DNA of 64,000 nt, from positions 608,395-672,394 of the forward strand of contig CH672415.1 of NCBI GenBank assembly GCA_000153145.1. Direction: 5' to 3'. This DNA is from a marine actinobacterium PHSC20C1. GTDB taxonomy: Bacteria; Actinomycetota; Actinomycetes; Actinomycetales; Microbacteriaceae. The translations under genes and the position numbers were made by a program. Below, in pieces: positions 28,316 to 36,291 of this stretch; within the stretch, counting starts at the first letter, position 1, and every line of letters starts with the position of its first letter. The notes beneath the pieces are model-generated. The model did not search any database, was not told where the DNA came from, and saw only the letters and a list, made by a program, of their open reading frames with translations.

Positions 28316-29128
28316 CTACTGGGAGCTGAGATGGTGAGTCGGAACCCCGAGGCCCTCGAGCAGCTCGGCACGGAGTTCCGCTAGGTCTCCACTCCCGCGA
28401 TCCCGCGGGCGAACACCGGGAACGGTGACTGTCGAACGAATACTCAAAAGTTCGCTGGAGTCCTCAGGGACAATTGCGCCCAAAAGAATCACGCGATCAG
28501 CGAGATAGAGAGCTTCGTCAACGTCATGTGTGACAATCACGATCGTGGCCGGTTCAACGGCGTGAAGTTCGAGGAGCAAATCTTGCATCGCGAGCCGCGT
28601 TAGGGCATCGAGAGCCCCGAACGGCTCATCGAGCAGGAGAACACCAGGCCGGCGTGCCAGCGCTCGAGCCAAAGACACTCGCTGCGCCATACCGCCGGAG
28701 ATTTCCCGCGGACGCAAGTGAGCCGATGCCGAAAGCTTGACCAAGTCAAGAAGCTCAATGACTCGGTCGCGGTCATCGCGATTCCGTTTCCCTCGTGGAA
28801 GTCCGACCTCGACATTGCGCGTGATCGAACGCCAGGGAAGTAGACGCGGCTCCTGAAACGCGATAGCAGAGCGCGCATCTAGACCGGTGACTGGAGCTCC
28901 GCCAATGTCGATGGTTCCACCGGTAGGAGAATCTAATCCCCCTATGTGCCGCAGAAGCGTGGACTTGCCACAGCCGGAGGGTCCGATAAGGACAACAATC
29001 TCACCCGCTGTGATCTCAAGATCGATGCCGCTGAGAACGCGACGCTCACCAAAGCTTCGCGAGAGATCGCGAATAGAGACGGACAGCGCATCGGCGGCCG
29101 TGCTGCGGCGTAGGGATGAAGAACTCAT
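28316..29128 (-). CDS. ABC transporter ATP-binding protein, SsuB/TauB type
   Basis: A 270-residue ATPase with Walker A GPSGCGKST (49-57), Q-loop AFQEPRLLPW, signature ISGGMAQRVSLARAL, Walker B VLLLDEPFGALD and the H-loop VTHDVDEAL. The short LLPWRS-type Q-loop is typical of sulfonate/nitrate importers. It is the first gene of the importer operon, starting after GTTCAGGA; an imperfect inverted repeat lies 45-80 bases upstream. Confidence 0.94.
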   Translation of the reverse strand: MSSSSLRRSTAADALSVSIRDLSRSFGERRVLSGIDLEITAGEIVVLIGPSGCGKSTLLRHIGGLDSPTGGTIDIGGAPVTGLDARSAIAFQEPRLLPWRSITRNVEVGLPRGKRNRDDRDRVIELLDLVKLSASAHLRPREISGGMAQRVSLARALARRPGVLLLDEPFGALDALTRLAMQDLLLELHAVEPATIVIVTHDVDEALYLADRVILLGAIVPEDSSELLSIRSTVTVPGVRPRDRGSGDLAELRAELLEGLGVPTHHLSSQ

Positions 29129-29171
29129 TCCTGAACGCTAGAACCGCTCGGTCGCGATCGCTATCTGGGCC

Positions 29172-29209
29172 GTAACGTAGCGTCACGCAGGAGCGTAACG
29201 CTACGTCAC
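29172..29209 (-). promoter_or_regulatory. 16-bp inverted repeat between nusB and the ABC importer
   Basis: Arms 29172-29187 and 29194-29209 match at 14 of 16 positions around a 6-base loop. The two mismatches are A/C on the plus strand, so they become G-U pairs in minus-strand RNA, where the full 16-pair stem forms. No T run follows it, so it is not a classical terminator. It could be a factor-dependent terminator after nusB, a leader hairpin of the importer mRNA, or an operator. Confidence 0.55.
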
Positions 29210-29220
29210 AATGGAGCAGA

Positions 29221-29634
29221 CTATTCGTTGCTGGCGGCGATCCGACCGAGCAAGCCGTTGATAAACCCGGCAGAGTCTTCAGTGGAATGGACCTTGGCTG
29301 ACTCCACCGCTTCGGAGATAGCTACTCCGGCAGGAACCTCATCGTTGTAGAGAATTTCCCACAGCGCGATGCGCAAAAGCGCACGGTCAACTGCAGGCAT
29401 CCGATTCAACGGCCAGCCCTGCGAGTATGTCTCAATGAGTTCATCGATTTCGTCGCCGTGCTCAGTGATGCCGACAACAACCTGCTGAGCGTATGCCCAC
29501 GACGTTGCGCGCGCGGGATCGCTCAACGCTCGCGATGACTCCGTTGCCAAAGCTTCGTTAATGCTTTCACCGCGGACGTCAGCGCCGTACATAAGGTCAA
29601 GTGCGCGCTTACGCGCCTTGCTACGTGCCCCCAT
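29221..29634 (-). CDS. nusB: transcription antitermination protein NusB
   Basis: NusB binds the boxA of rRNA leaders with NusE (S10). The 137-residue all-helical protein starts MGARSKARKRALDLMYGADVRG, the conserved N-terminal helix, and ends with a SAGFINGLLGRI segment typical of NusB. It follows efp with no gap, which is standard in Gram-positive bacteria. Confidence 0.96.
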   Translation of the reverse strand: MGARSKARKRALDLMYGADVRGESINEALATESSRALSDPARATSWAYAQQVVVGITEHGDEIDELIETYSQGWPLNRMPAVDRALLRIALWEILYNDEVPAGVAISEAVESAKVHSTEDSAGFINGLLGRIAASNE

Positions 29635-30198
29635 TTAGTCGTTCACGCGACCAAGGTAGCTGCCGTCGCGAGTATCGACTTTGACCTTGGTGCCTTGCTC
29701 AAGGAACAACGGAACCTGAATCTGGTACCCAGTCTCGACCGTGGCGGGCTTGCTTCCACCCGTTGAGCGGTCTCCCTGAAGGCCGGGCTCGGTGTACGTG
29801 ATTTCCAGAACCACGGATGCCGGAAGCTCCACATAAAGGGGCTCGCCGTTGTGCAACGCGATTACCACGTTCTGATTCTCGAGCATGAAGTTCGACGCAT
29901 CGCCTACAGCAGCCGCGCTCAAAGTGATCTGGTCGTAGTCGCTCGTGTTCATGAACACGTAGTTCTCGAGATCCTTGTACAGGTACTGGAACTCTGAACG
30001 GTCGACGGTCTCGGTTTCTATCTTCGCACCGGCGTTAAAGGTGCGGTCTACGGTCTTGCCGGTTCTTACATTCTTAACTTTGGTGCGCACGAAAGCGCCA
30101 CCCTTGCCAGGCTTGACGTGTTGAAACTCAATCACGGTCCACAAGCCACCGTCCATGTTGAGAACGACGCCGTTCCTGATGTCAGCGGTAGAGGCCAT
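29635..30198 (-). CDS. efp: translation elongation factor P
   Basis: EF-P relieves ribosome stalling at polyproline. The 187-residue protein has the three-domain length; the loop that reaches the peptidyl-transferase centre reads KPGKGGAF with Lys32 at the tip. No epmA/epmB-type modification gene is nearby. It lies between aroQ and nusB. Confidence 0.97.
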   Translation of the reverse strand: MASTADIRNGVVLNMDGGLWTVIEFQHVKPGKGGAFVRTKVKNVRTGKTVDRTFNAGAKIETETVDRSEFQYLYKDLENYVFMNTSDYDQITLSAAAVGDASNFMLENQNVVIALHNGEPLYVELPASVVLEITYTEPGLQGDRSTGGSKPATVETGYQIQVPLFLEQGTKVKVDTRDGSYLGRVND

Positions 30199-30270
30199 GC
30201 GTAAAATCCGTTTCTGTTAACGAGCAAAAGCGCGGTTCAGTCGCGAAGGCGACAAATGCGACGTTCGAGT

Positions 30271-30726
30271 CTAACTGAGTCGCCGAGCGACCGCGTCTAG
30301 GCCCACAATGTAAGAATCAAAACCAAATCCTGCGACCACACCGGTTGCTACTCCCGAAATGACGCTCGTGTGTCGGAACTCTTCACGAGAATGAGGATTC
30401 GTAATGTGTACTTCAACGAGAGTCAAACCCGCGCTCGTCACTTGAGCCGCGGCATCCCGTAACGCGTACGAATAGTGAGTAAATGCGGCGGGGTTGATGA
30501 TGACCGGCGAGCCAGTATCAACGGCCTCATGCAGCCACGAAATCAACTCTGTTTCACTGTCGGTCTGACGGAAGTCAATAGAGATCGGGTTCGCGCCTGA
30601 CAATCCAGACACGTGTGCGTCAATCGTTTCGCGCAAGTCAACGAGCGTGCCCCCGCCATAAACGTCTGGCTCTCTGCTGCCGAGTCTGCCGAGGTTGGGC
30701 CCATTGAGGACAAATACTGTGGTCAC
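30271..30726 (-). CDS. aroQ: 3-dehydroquinate dehydratase, type II
   Basis: AroQ dehydrates 3-dehydroquinate in the shikimate pathway. The 151-residue protein has the N-terminal NGPNLGRLGSREPDVYGG (with the loop Arg and catalytic Tyr), the NPAAFTHYSYALRDA segment and EVHITNPHSREEFR. It is 28 bases downstream of aroB in the operon. Confidence 0.96.
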   Translation of the reverse strand: MTTVFVLNGPNLGRLGSREPDVYGGGTLVDLRETIDAHVSGLSGANPISIDFRQTDSETELISWLHEAVDTGSPVIINPAAFTHYSYALRDAAAQVTSAGLTLVEVHITNPHSREEFRHTSVISGVATGVVAGFGFDSYIVGLDAVARRLS

Positions 30727-30754
30727 TGCTCCACTCTAGCGAGGCTGTTGCCCG

Positions 30755-31834
30755 CTAGACCCCAACTTCCTGATATGCGGAATAGAGCATGGCCTCATCG
30801 GGACCATTGAGCATTGTTGGGCGGCCAACGGCGTCAAGCACTACGAAACGAATCATGCCAGCGCGTGCTTTCTTATCGCGCTGCATCGTGGCGAGGAGTG
30901 TGTTCCACCGTCCGAGCGGGTAGTCGATGGGCAAACTCAAGGATTGCAGGATGCTGCGATGACGATCGACAACCTCTGAGCTGAGCGAGCCAGCGAGATG
31001 AGCAAGCTCCGCAGCAAAGACCATACCGACGGAGACGGCAGCACCGTGCCTCCAGCGATAGCGCTCTGCATGTTCGATTGCATGGCCTAGCGTGTGGCCA
31101 TAGTTCAGAATCTCCCGGAGTCCAGTCTCCGTGAAGTCTTCGCCGACGACTCGAGCTTTGAGTCCGATCGACAACTCAACAACTCGACGGAATTCGTCAG
31201 AGTGTGGGTCGATGACTTTCTCAACATCCGCCTCAATGATGTCCAGAATTTCAGGTTCGCCGATGAATCCGCACTTTACGATCTCTGCGAAACCAGCCAA
31301 AATCTCGTTGTGAGGAAGATCCTCGAGAACATCGAGGTCAGCAACAACTGCGCTCGGCGCGTAGAAAGAACCCACCAGGTTCTTACCTTCAGCAGTATTA
31401 ATTCCGGTCTTCCCGCCCACTGCAGCATCGACCATGCCCGCAACGCTCGTTGGACACTGGATGAGCTTCACGCCGCGCAACCAGGTGGCGGCAACGAAAC
31501 CTGCGAGATCCGTGGCAGCTCCACCGCCGAAGCCAATCACCGCATCCGTGCGAGTGAAATCTGTCTGCCCCATGATTTGCCAGCAGAAGGCAGCCACCTC
31601 GACGCGCTTCGCGTCTTCGGCATCCGGAATCTCGGCAAGCAGAACCTCGAAGTCCTCAGAGAGTGCCTCGCGGAGCGCGTTCGCCCTGGCACCGACGGTC
31701 GGAGGGTGGATGATCAATACTTTTGCCACTCGTGAACCGAGCTGGTCCTTGAGCTTCGGCAATAGTCCTCGCCCGACGAGCACGTCATACGGGTCTGTGC
31801 CCGCAACGGGGATGATTGTGGTTTCAGTCGTCAT
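30755..31834 (-). CDS. aroB: 3-dehydroquinate synthase
   Basis: AroB converts DAHP to 3-dehydroquinate with NAD and a divalent metal. GGGAATDLAGFVAATWLRG near residue 105, VGGKTGIN, and the metal-binding NYGHTLGHAIE are all present. The 359-residue length is normal. The ATG overlaps the aroK stop by 4 bases. Confidence 0.97.
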   Translation of the reverse strand: MTTETTIIPVAGTDPYDVLVGRGLLPKLKDQLGSRVAKVLIIHPPTVGARANALREALSEDFEVLLAEIPDAEDAKRVEVAAFCWQIMGQTDFTRTDAVIGFGGGAATDLAGFVAATWLRGVKLIQCPTSVAGMVDAAVGGKTGINTAEGKNLVGSFYAPSAVVADLDVLEDLPHNEILAGFAEIVKCGFIGEPEILDIIEADVEKVIDPHSDEFRRVVELSIGLKARVVGEDFTETGLREILNYGHTLGHAIEHAERYRWRHGAAVSVGMVFAAELAHLAGSLSSEVVDRHRSILQSLSLPIDYPLGRWNTLLATMQRDKKARAGMIRFVVLDAVGRPTMLNGPDEAMLYSAYQEVGV

Positions 31835-32340
31835 TGTTGTTGGGTTCCCAACCAGTCGGCGATTTCGCGCGCAACCTTTTCCATAGGCATGAGTGATGTA
31901 TCGATAGTGAGAGACGACAGTGCGTCATAGATCGGACGCCTTGCAGCGACAAGCGTTTCCCACTCGTCAGCATTCTTCGCCAGCGGTCGGCGGCTGCCAG
32001 TGATCCGCAGTTGAGCTGCGGCCTTTGACATCGTCAGCTGGACAACACGGTGCGAGGCTAGGTCAGCACGTGTCTCACGATTGAGCACCGCTCCGCCGCC
32101 CAAAGTAACCACGGCAGGCTGGAGAAGCGCTTCCGCTACCGCCTCTCGTTCCCGCTCCCGGAAGTACTCTTCGCCAAACTCAGCAAACAGCTCAGGTATT
32201 GGACCGTGCGAGGCCACAACTACTTTGTCAGTATCAATCAGTGGGGCATCCAGAATTTTCGCGAGTCTTTTGCCGGCACGCGTCTTTCCTGAACCGGGTG
32301 CCCCAATGATGACAACGATCGCTCCGCCGTCATTGATCAT
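31831..32340 (-). CDS. aroK: shikimate kinase
   Basis: AroK phosphorylates shikimate. Starting [19 protein letters not shown] it gives 169 residues with P-loop GAPGSGKT, substrate-binding DTDK and GGGAVL. The chosen ATG overlaps the aroC stop by 11 bases; a more upstream ATG would add 18 residues read from aroC. It is coupled on both sides, to aroC and aroB. Confidence 0.95.
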   Translation of the reverse strand: MINDGGAIVVIIGAPGSGKTRAGKRLAKILDAPLIDTDKVVVASHGPIPELFAEFGEEYFREREREAVAEALLQPAVVTLGGGAVLNRETRADLASHRVVQLTMSKAAAQLRITGSRRPLAKNADEWETLVAARRPIYDALSSLTIDTSLMPMEKVAREIADWLGTQQQ

Positions 32341-33535
32341 AGGTAGCCCGTGTTGTGTGCAGAGCATCGGGAATTGACACGAGGTACGAGTCAAGATTCC
32401 TCTTGGTCTCGCTCAGCGAATCGCCACCAAATTTTTCGAGAACAGAGTTCGCGAGCGTGAGCGCGACCATTGCCTCTGCGACGACCCCTGCAGCGGGGAC
32501 TGCACAGACATCGGAACGTTGATGATGAGCAATTGCTGCTTCACCAGTTGCAACATCTACAGTTCGGAGCGCCCGCGGCACGGTTGAAATTGGCTTCATT
32601 GCTGCTCGAACTCGCAACACCGTTCCCGTGGTCATTCCGCCCTCGATCCCTCCAGCGCGATCGCTTTCCCTAGCTATGCCGTCCGCAGAATGTACGAGTT
32701 CGTCGTGGGCGACAGAACCGCGACGCTTCGCAGTCTCGAATCCGTCGCCAACCTCAACACCCTTAATCGCCTGGACGCCCATGAGCGCAGCAGAGAGCTG
32801 AGCATCAAGTCGACGATCCCAGTGTGTGTACGAACCAAGACCGGGCGGCAACCCGTAGGCGAGGACTTCGACGACGCCGCCGAGGGTGTCACCATCTTCG
32901 TGCGCCAAATCTACTTCAGCGACCATCTTTTCGGATGTCGCGGCATCAAAGCACCGCAGAGGATCAGCATCAAGAGTTGCGACATCACTAGGAGTCGGAA
33001 GTGCGCCGTCTTCTGGGGACCGCACTGTGCCGATCGACAGCGTGTGGCTAACTAACCGAATTCCCAGGCCATCAAGGAATGCACGAGCTACAGCACCTAG
33101 GGCTACTCGAGCTGCTGTTTCACGAGCGCTCGCACGCTCGAGCACGTTACGAGACTCGTCAAAGTTGTACTTTTGCATCCCGACGAGGTCCGCGTGGCCC
33201 GGACGCGGGCGGGTAAGCGCAGCACCACGGCCTTTCGGCAGACTTTCGGGATCAACGGGAACTGGGCTCATTACGTCAACCCAGCGCGGCCACTCGGTGT
33301 TACCAATCCGCAAAGCGACTGGGCTTCCCATCGTGAGACCAAAACGAATCCCGCCGCTGAGCGTCAACTCGTCTTGCTCGAACTTCATGCGCGCACCGCG
33401 ACCATAGCCGAGCGTACGACGGACAAGATCCGCCTGAATTTGTTCAGGAGAGATGGGCACGCCAGAAGGCATTCCCTCAAGAATTGCAACCAATTCTGGA
33501 CCGTGTGATTCACCGGCCGTTAACCATCGAAGCAT
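32330..33535 (-). CDS. aroC: chorismate synthase
   Basis: AroC removes phosphate from EPSP to form chorismate, using reduced FMN. The 401-residue protein starts [15 protein letters not shown] and contains the signatures GESHG, RPGHADL and the basic RSD segment in [11 protein letters not shown]. Chorismate feeds the trpE product in the same window. The aroA gene (EPSP synthase) is not here. Confidence 0.98.
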   Translation of the reverse strand: MLRWLTAGESHGPELVAILEGMPSGVPISPEQIQADLVRRTLGYGRGARMKFEQDELTLSGGIRFGLTMGSPVALRIGNTEWPRWVDVMSPVPVDPESLPKGRGAALTRPRPGHADLVGMQKYNFDESRNVLERASARETAARVALGAVARAFLDGLGIRLVSHTLSIGTVRSPEDGALPTPSDVATLDADPLRCFDAATSEKMVAEVDLAHEDGDTLGGVVEVLAYGLPPGLGSYTHWDRRLDAQLSAALMGVQAIKGVEVGDGFETAKRRGSVAHDELVHSADGIARESDRAGGIEGGMTTGTVLRVRAAMKPISTVPRALRTVDVATGEAAIAHHQRSDVCAVPAAGVVAEAMVALTLANSVLEKFGGDSLSETKRNLDSYLVSIPDALHTTRATYDQ

Positions 33536-33604
33536 GTATCAATCCTCCCACACGAGTGAGTGCGCCTCTCGCGCATCCATGCTCCGCCGTCGCCGTCGTG
33601 TGCG

Positions 33605-34462
33605 CTACTGCGTCGACTCGAGCGCGTTGCGCATTGCGTCAATCGCATCGGCTTCACGCAGCAGCGGTTGGTCTGGAGAACCATTCGCAAAGATTCGGAC
33701 CTGAGCTATCGCCTGATTGATCAGCAAATCGTGTCCAGAAATGACAGTGCCGCCCACTGCGTACCAGTCATCCGCGATCGCACTCGGCCACGGATCGTAC
33801 GCAACATCAAAGAGTGCGGTTGTTGTGCGCACGGACCCGGCAAAGTTCAGATCCATCACGCCGCCAGGAATTGTGCTAATAATCGCCGTCGGTGGAGCCT
33901 CTGTCGACGATTCGTCGCCCCACCGGCGTACAGAAACGCTCACTCCTAGTGTTCGACCAAGCTCGTCGAGAACTGCTGCTTTCGAGGGAGTTCTGGCAAC
34001 TATTTCGACATTTGTCGCTCCCAGTCGAGCTGAGGCGACCAGCAGCGAGGCCGCTGTGGCTCCTGCCCCCAAAATCCACACCGAGTCTAAATGTCCGATG
34101 CCTGCGTCAAGAAAACTCCGCATCGCACCTTCAACATCCGTATTGAACCCGCGAAGTCCAGCGTTGGTAATAAGTACTGTATTTGCTCCACCGACCAGGT
34201 CAACTAGCGGGTCGACCCAGTCGAGTAGCGGCACAACATCACGCTTGAGCGGCATCGTGAGCGATAGTCCACGCCAGCGTGAATCTAGAGTGCGTAGAAA
34301 TTCCGGGAGCGACTCCCCCGTAAGTTCGATTGGGTCGTATTGCCAATCGAACCCCAATGCGTCATAGGCGGCACGATGGATGACCGGGCTTAGCGAGTGG
34401 GAAATCGGCGCTCCAAGAACAGCGAGCCGAGTTCGAGCTGCCTCAGGGGCGCCTAGCGGCAT
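33605..34462 (-). CDS. aroE: shikimate dehydrogenase
   Basis: AroE reduces 3-dehydroshikimate with NADPH. AVLGAPISHSLSPVIH near the N-terminus binds shikimate, LTMPLKRDV carries the catalytic Lys, and GAGATAASLL is the nucleotide loop. I chose the ATG (MPLGAPEAARTR) 11 bases after the mltG stop, giving 285 residues; an ATG 16 codons upstream is possible but overlaps mltG. Confidence 0.93.
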   Translation of the reverse strand: MPLGAPEAARTRLAVLGAPISHSLSPVIHRAAYDALGFDWQYDPIELTGESLPEFLRTLDSRWRGLSLTMPLKRDVVPLLDWVDPLVDLVGGANTVLITNAGLRGFNTDVEGAMRSFLDAGIGHLDSVWILGAGATAASLLVASARLGATNVEIVARTPSKAAVLDELGRTLGVSVSVRRWGDESSTEAPPTAIISTIPGGVMDLNFAGSVRTTTALFDVAYDPWPSAIADDWYAVGGTVISGHDLLINQAIAQVRIFANGSPDQPLLREADAIDAMRNALESTQ

Positions 34463-34473
34463 TGCAGAAGCGC

Positions 34474-35823
34474 TCAACAATAGCTTCCGTTTTCTTCGCT
34501 TGCCGCGCACCAGTCGCGCAGTTGCTGGGCGGAGGCCTCATGGTCCTCGACAGTGGTGTTGAAGACAGTTTCGCCCGTCTTGAGATTGATGGGCACGAAG
34601 AACAACCAATCACCGTCAACGGGGTTTAACGCGGCATCAATTGCAAGCTCGCCTGGCAACCCAATGGGGCCGACCGGCAACCCGAGGTTGGCGTAGGTGT
34701 TGTACGGATTGCTCGCGTCTGCGCGTTCCTCATCCGTAGTCCACACCGTGTGAAGGTTGCCTGTTCCATAGGCCACCGTTGCGTCTGACTGCAGAAGCGT
34801 TCCCTGATCGAGGCGATTGTAAAAGACTCGGGAGATCTTGTAGAAATCGTCGCTGTTGGGGCCAGCTTCCCTTTGAATGAGTGCGGCCATCGTCAGAATA
34901 CGGTGACGGTCCTCGACCGAGACTCCCGCGGCATCCAACTTCTCGTACATGGTGTTGACCATCATGTCGAGCACAGCGTAGGGATCCTTGCCACCATCAA
35001 TCTCGTAAGTAGCCGGGAACAGGTATCCTTCAAGGCTCGGCGCCTCCGCAGGCAAACCAAAGTGTGCAAGGTCTTCGGATGCCGACTGCAATTCAGCCAG
35101 AGGAATTCCCGAGGTTTCCGAGATAATTTCTAGCGCATTGGGGAGAATCGTGCCCTCGGTGATGAGGATGCGATCCGTTACCTTGTTTTCTGGATCGAGA
35201 AGGGCATCTAGAGCAGACTGCGCGCTCATCTCCCCCTGCAGCGCATAGTTTCCAGGAAAGAAAACTGGATCACTTTCTTGCGCGAGCAATAGGTCATAGA
35301 ACGCGTCAAAACTCATCGTCACGCCGGCTTCGTTGAGCGATCGGGCGATGTCTGATCCGATATCGTCCGAATTTACGGTGACGACGACTTCTTCGCCGTT
35401 GCCTGAGCCCTCAAAGTCGTTGACAAGCTCCCAACCAAACAACTGACGAACTTTGTCTTCGTAGTTAATCCATCCATAGGCGGCAACTGCTGCACCCGCG
35501 ATTGCGATGACCAGAACGGGGATGCCGATAATGAGCCACAGTCGACGCTTTCGTCGTGCTGATGGAACTTTGTCCGAAGATTCTGGTGCTGCTGCTACTG
35601 GGGTTTGCGCGTCGACTTCAGCGGGGTTTGATGATCTAGCGTCACGCGCCGCTTCCGCTTCGCGAGCCTGACGTCGTGTCAGTGGTGGATCTTGCGCAGT
35701 ATCGCCGCTCGAAACCAGCGGAGCGGCAGTCGGATCGTTCGCTGTCTGTGATCGTGCCGATTTTGGTTCAGGCGTCTCCGGCTGATCAGAAAAGATATCG
35801 TCCCAGTTCGGTTCATCAGCCAT
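34474..35823 (-). CDS. mltG: endolytic peptidoglycan transglycosylase MltG
   Basis: MltG cuts nascent glycan strands next to the synthases. The 449-residue protein has a long disordered, charged cytoplasmic N-terminus (1-90), one transmembrane helix (about 95-117), a LysM-like region, and the YceG catalytic domain with Glu in AALIQREAGPNSDD. The long N-terminal tail is typical for actinobacteria. It lies between ruvX and aroE. Confidence 0.95.
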   Translation of the reverse strand: MADEPNWDDIFSDQPETPEPKSARSQTANDPTAAPLVSSGDTAQDPPLTRRQAREAEAARDARSSNPAEVDAQTPVAAAPESSDKVPSARRKRRLWLIIGIPVLVIAIAGAAVAAYGWINYEDKVRQLFGWELVNDFEGSGNGEEVVVTVNSDDIGSDIARSLNEAGVTMSFDAFYDLLLAQESDPVFFPGNYALQGEMSAQSALDALLDPENKVTDRILITEGTILPNALEIISETSGIPLAELQSASEDLAHFGLPAEAPSLEGYLFPATYEIDGGKDPYAVLDMMVNTMYEKLDAAGVSVEDRHRILTMAALIQREAGPNSDDFYKISRVFYNRLDQGTLLQSDATVAYGTGNLHTVWTTDEERADASNPYNTYANLGLPVGPIGLPGELAIDAALNPVDGDWLFFVPINLKTGETVFNTTVEDHEASAQQLRDWCAASEENGSYC

Positions 35824-35826
35824 AGT

Positions 35827-36288
35827 TCAGGATCCTAGCGTCGGTTGGACGAGCTCTCCCGGCGGGCGCGCTGCCGAACGCTCGAAGTCGAGGGCGTGTT
35901 GCAAAATTATAACGGCGGCTACCTGATCGACCACCGAACGGGAATTCTTTGTGGTTCGACCAGACGCGCGCAGAGCTGATTGCGCGCTCATGGTCGTCAT
36001 CCGTTCGTCAACGAGACGCACTGTGATGTCAGAGCCGTCGGCGAGCTCCTGCGCAAAAGCGCGGGCGTCTGCAGTTGATGGAGTATCACGTCCAGAGAGT
36101 GCGATCGGCAACCCAACGACGAGTTCAACGGCCTCGAATTCGACAGCTAGGAGCAGAATCCTTTTGATGCTGCTACTAGCTCGTTGAACAGTCTCGACAG
36201 GCGTTGCGATCATCCCGTGAGGGTCACTGCGCGCAACGCCGACGCGAACTTTGCCAACATCAATGCCAAGCCGTGTTCCCGTGCGCAT
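35827..36288 (-). CDS. ruvX: RuvX/YqgF family RNase H-fold nuclease
   Basis: A 153-residue RNase H-like protein with GIDVGKVRVGVARSD near the N-terminus, ELVVGLPIAL, and the late VDQVAAVIILQHAL segment. Family members are linked to pre-16S rRNA 5' processing and, by fold, to Holliday-junction resolvases. It is squeezed between alaS and mltG with 3-base gaps on both sides, the common actinobacterial order. Confidence 0.95.
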   Translation of the reverse strand: MRTGTRLGIDVGKVRVGVARSDPHGMIATPVETVQRASSSIKRILLLAVEFEAVELVVGLPIALSGRDTPSTADARAFAQELADGSDITVRLVDERMTTMSAQSALRASGRTTKNSRSVVDQVAAVIILQHALDFERSAARPPGELVQPTLGS

Positions 36289-36291
36289 AAG

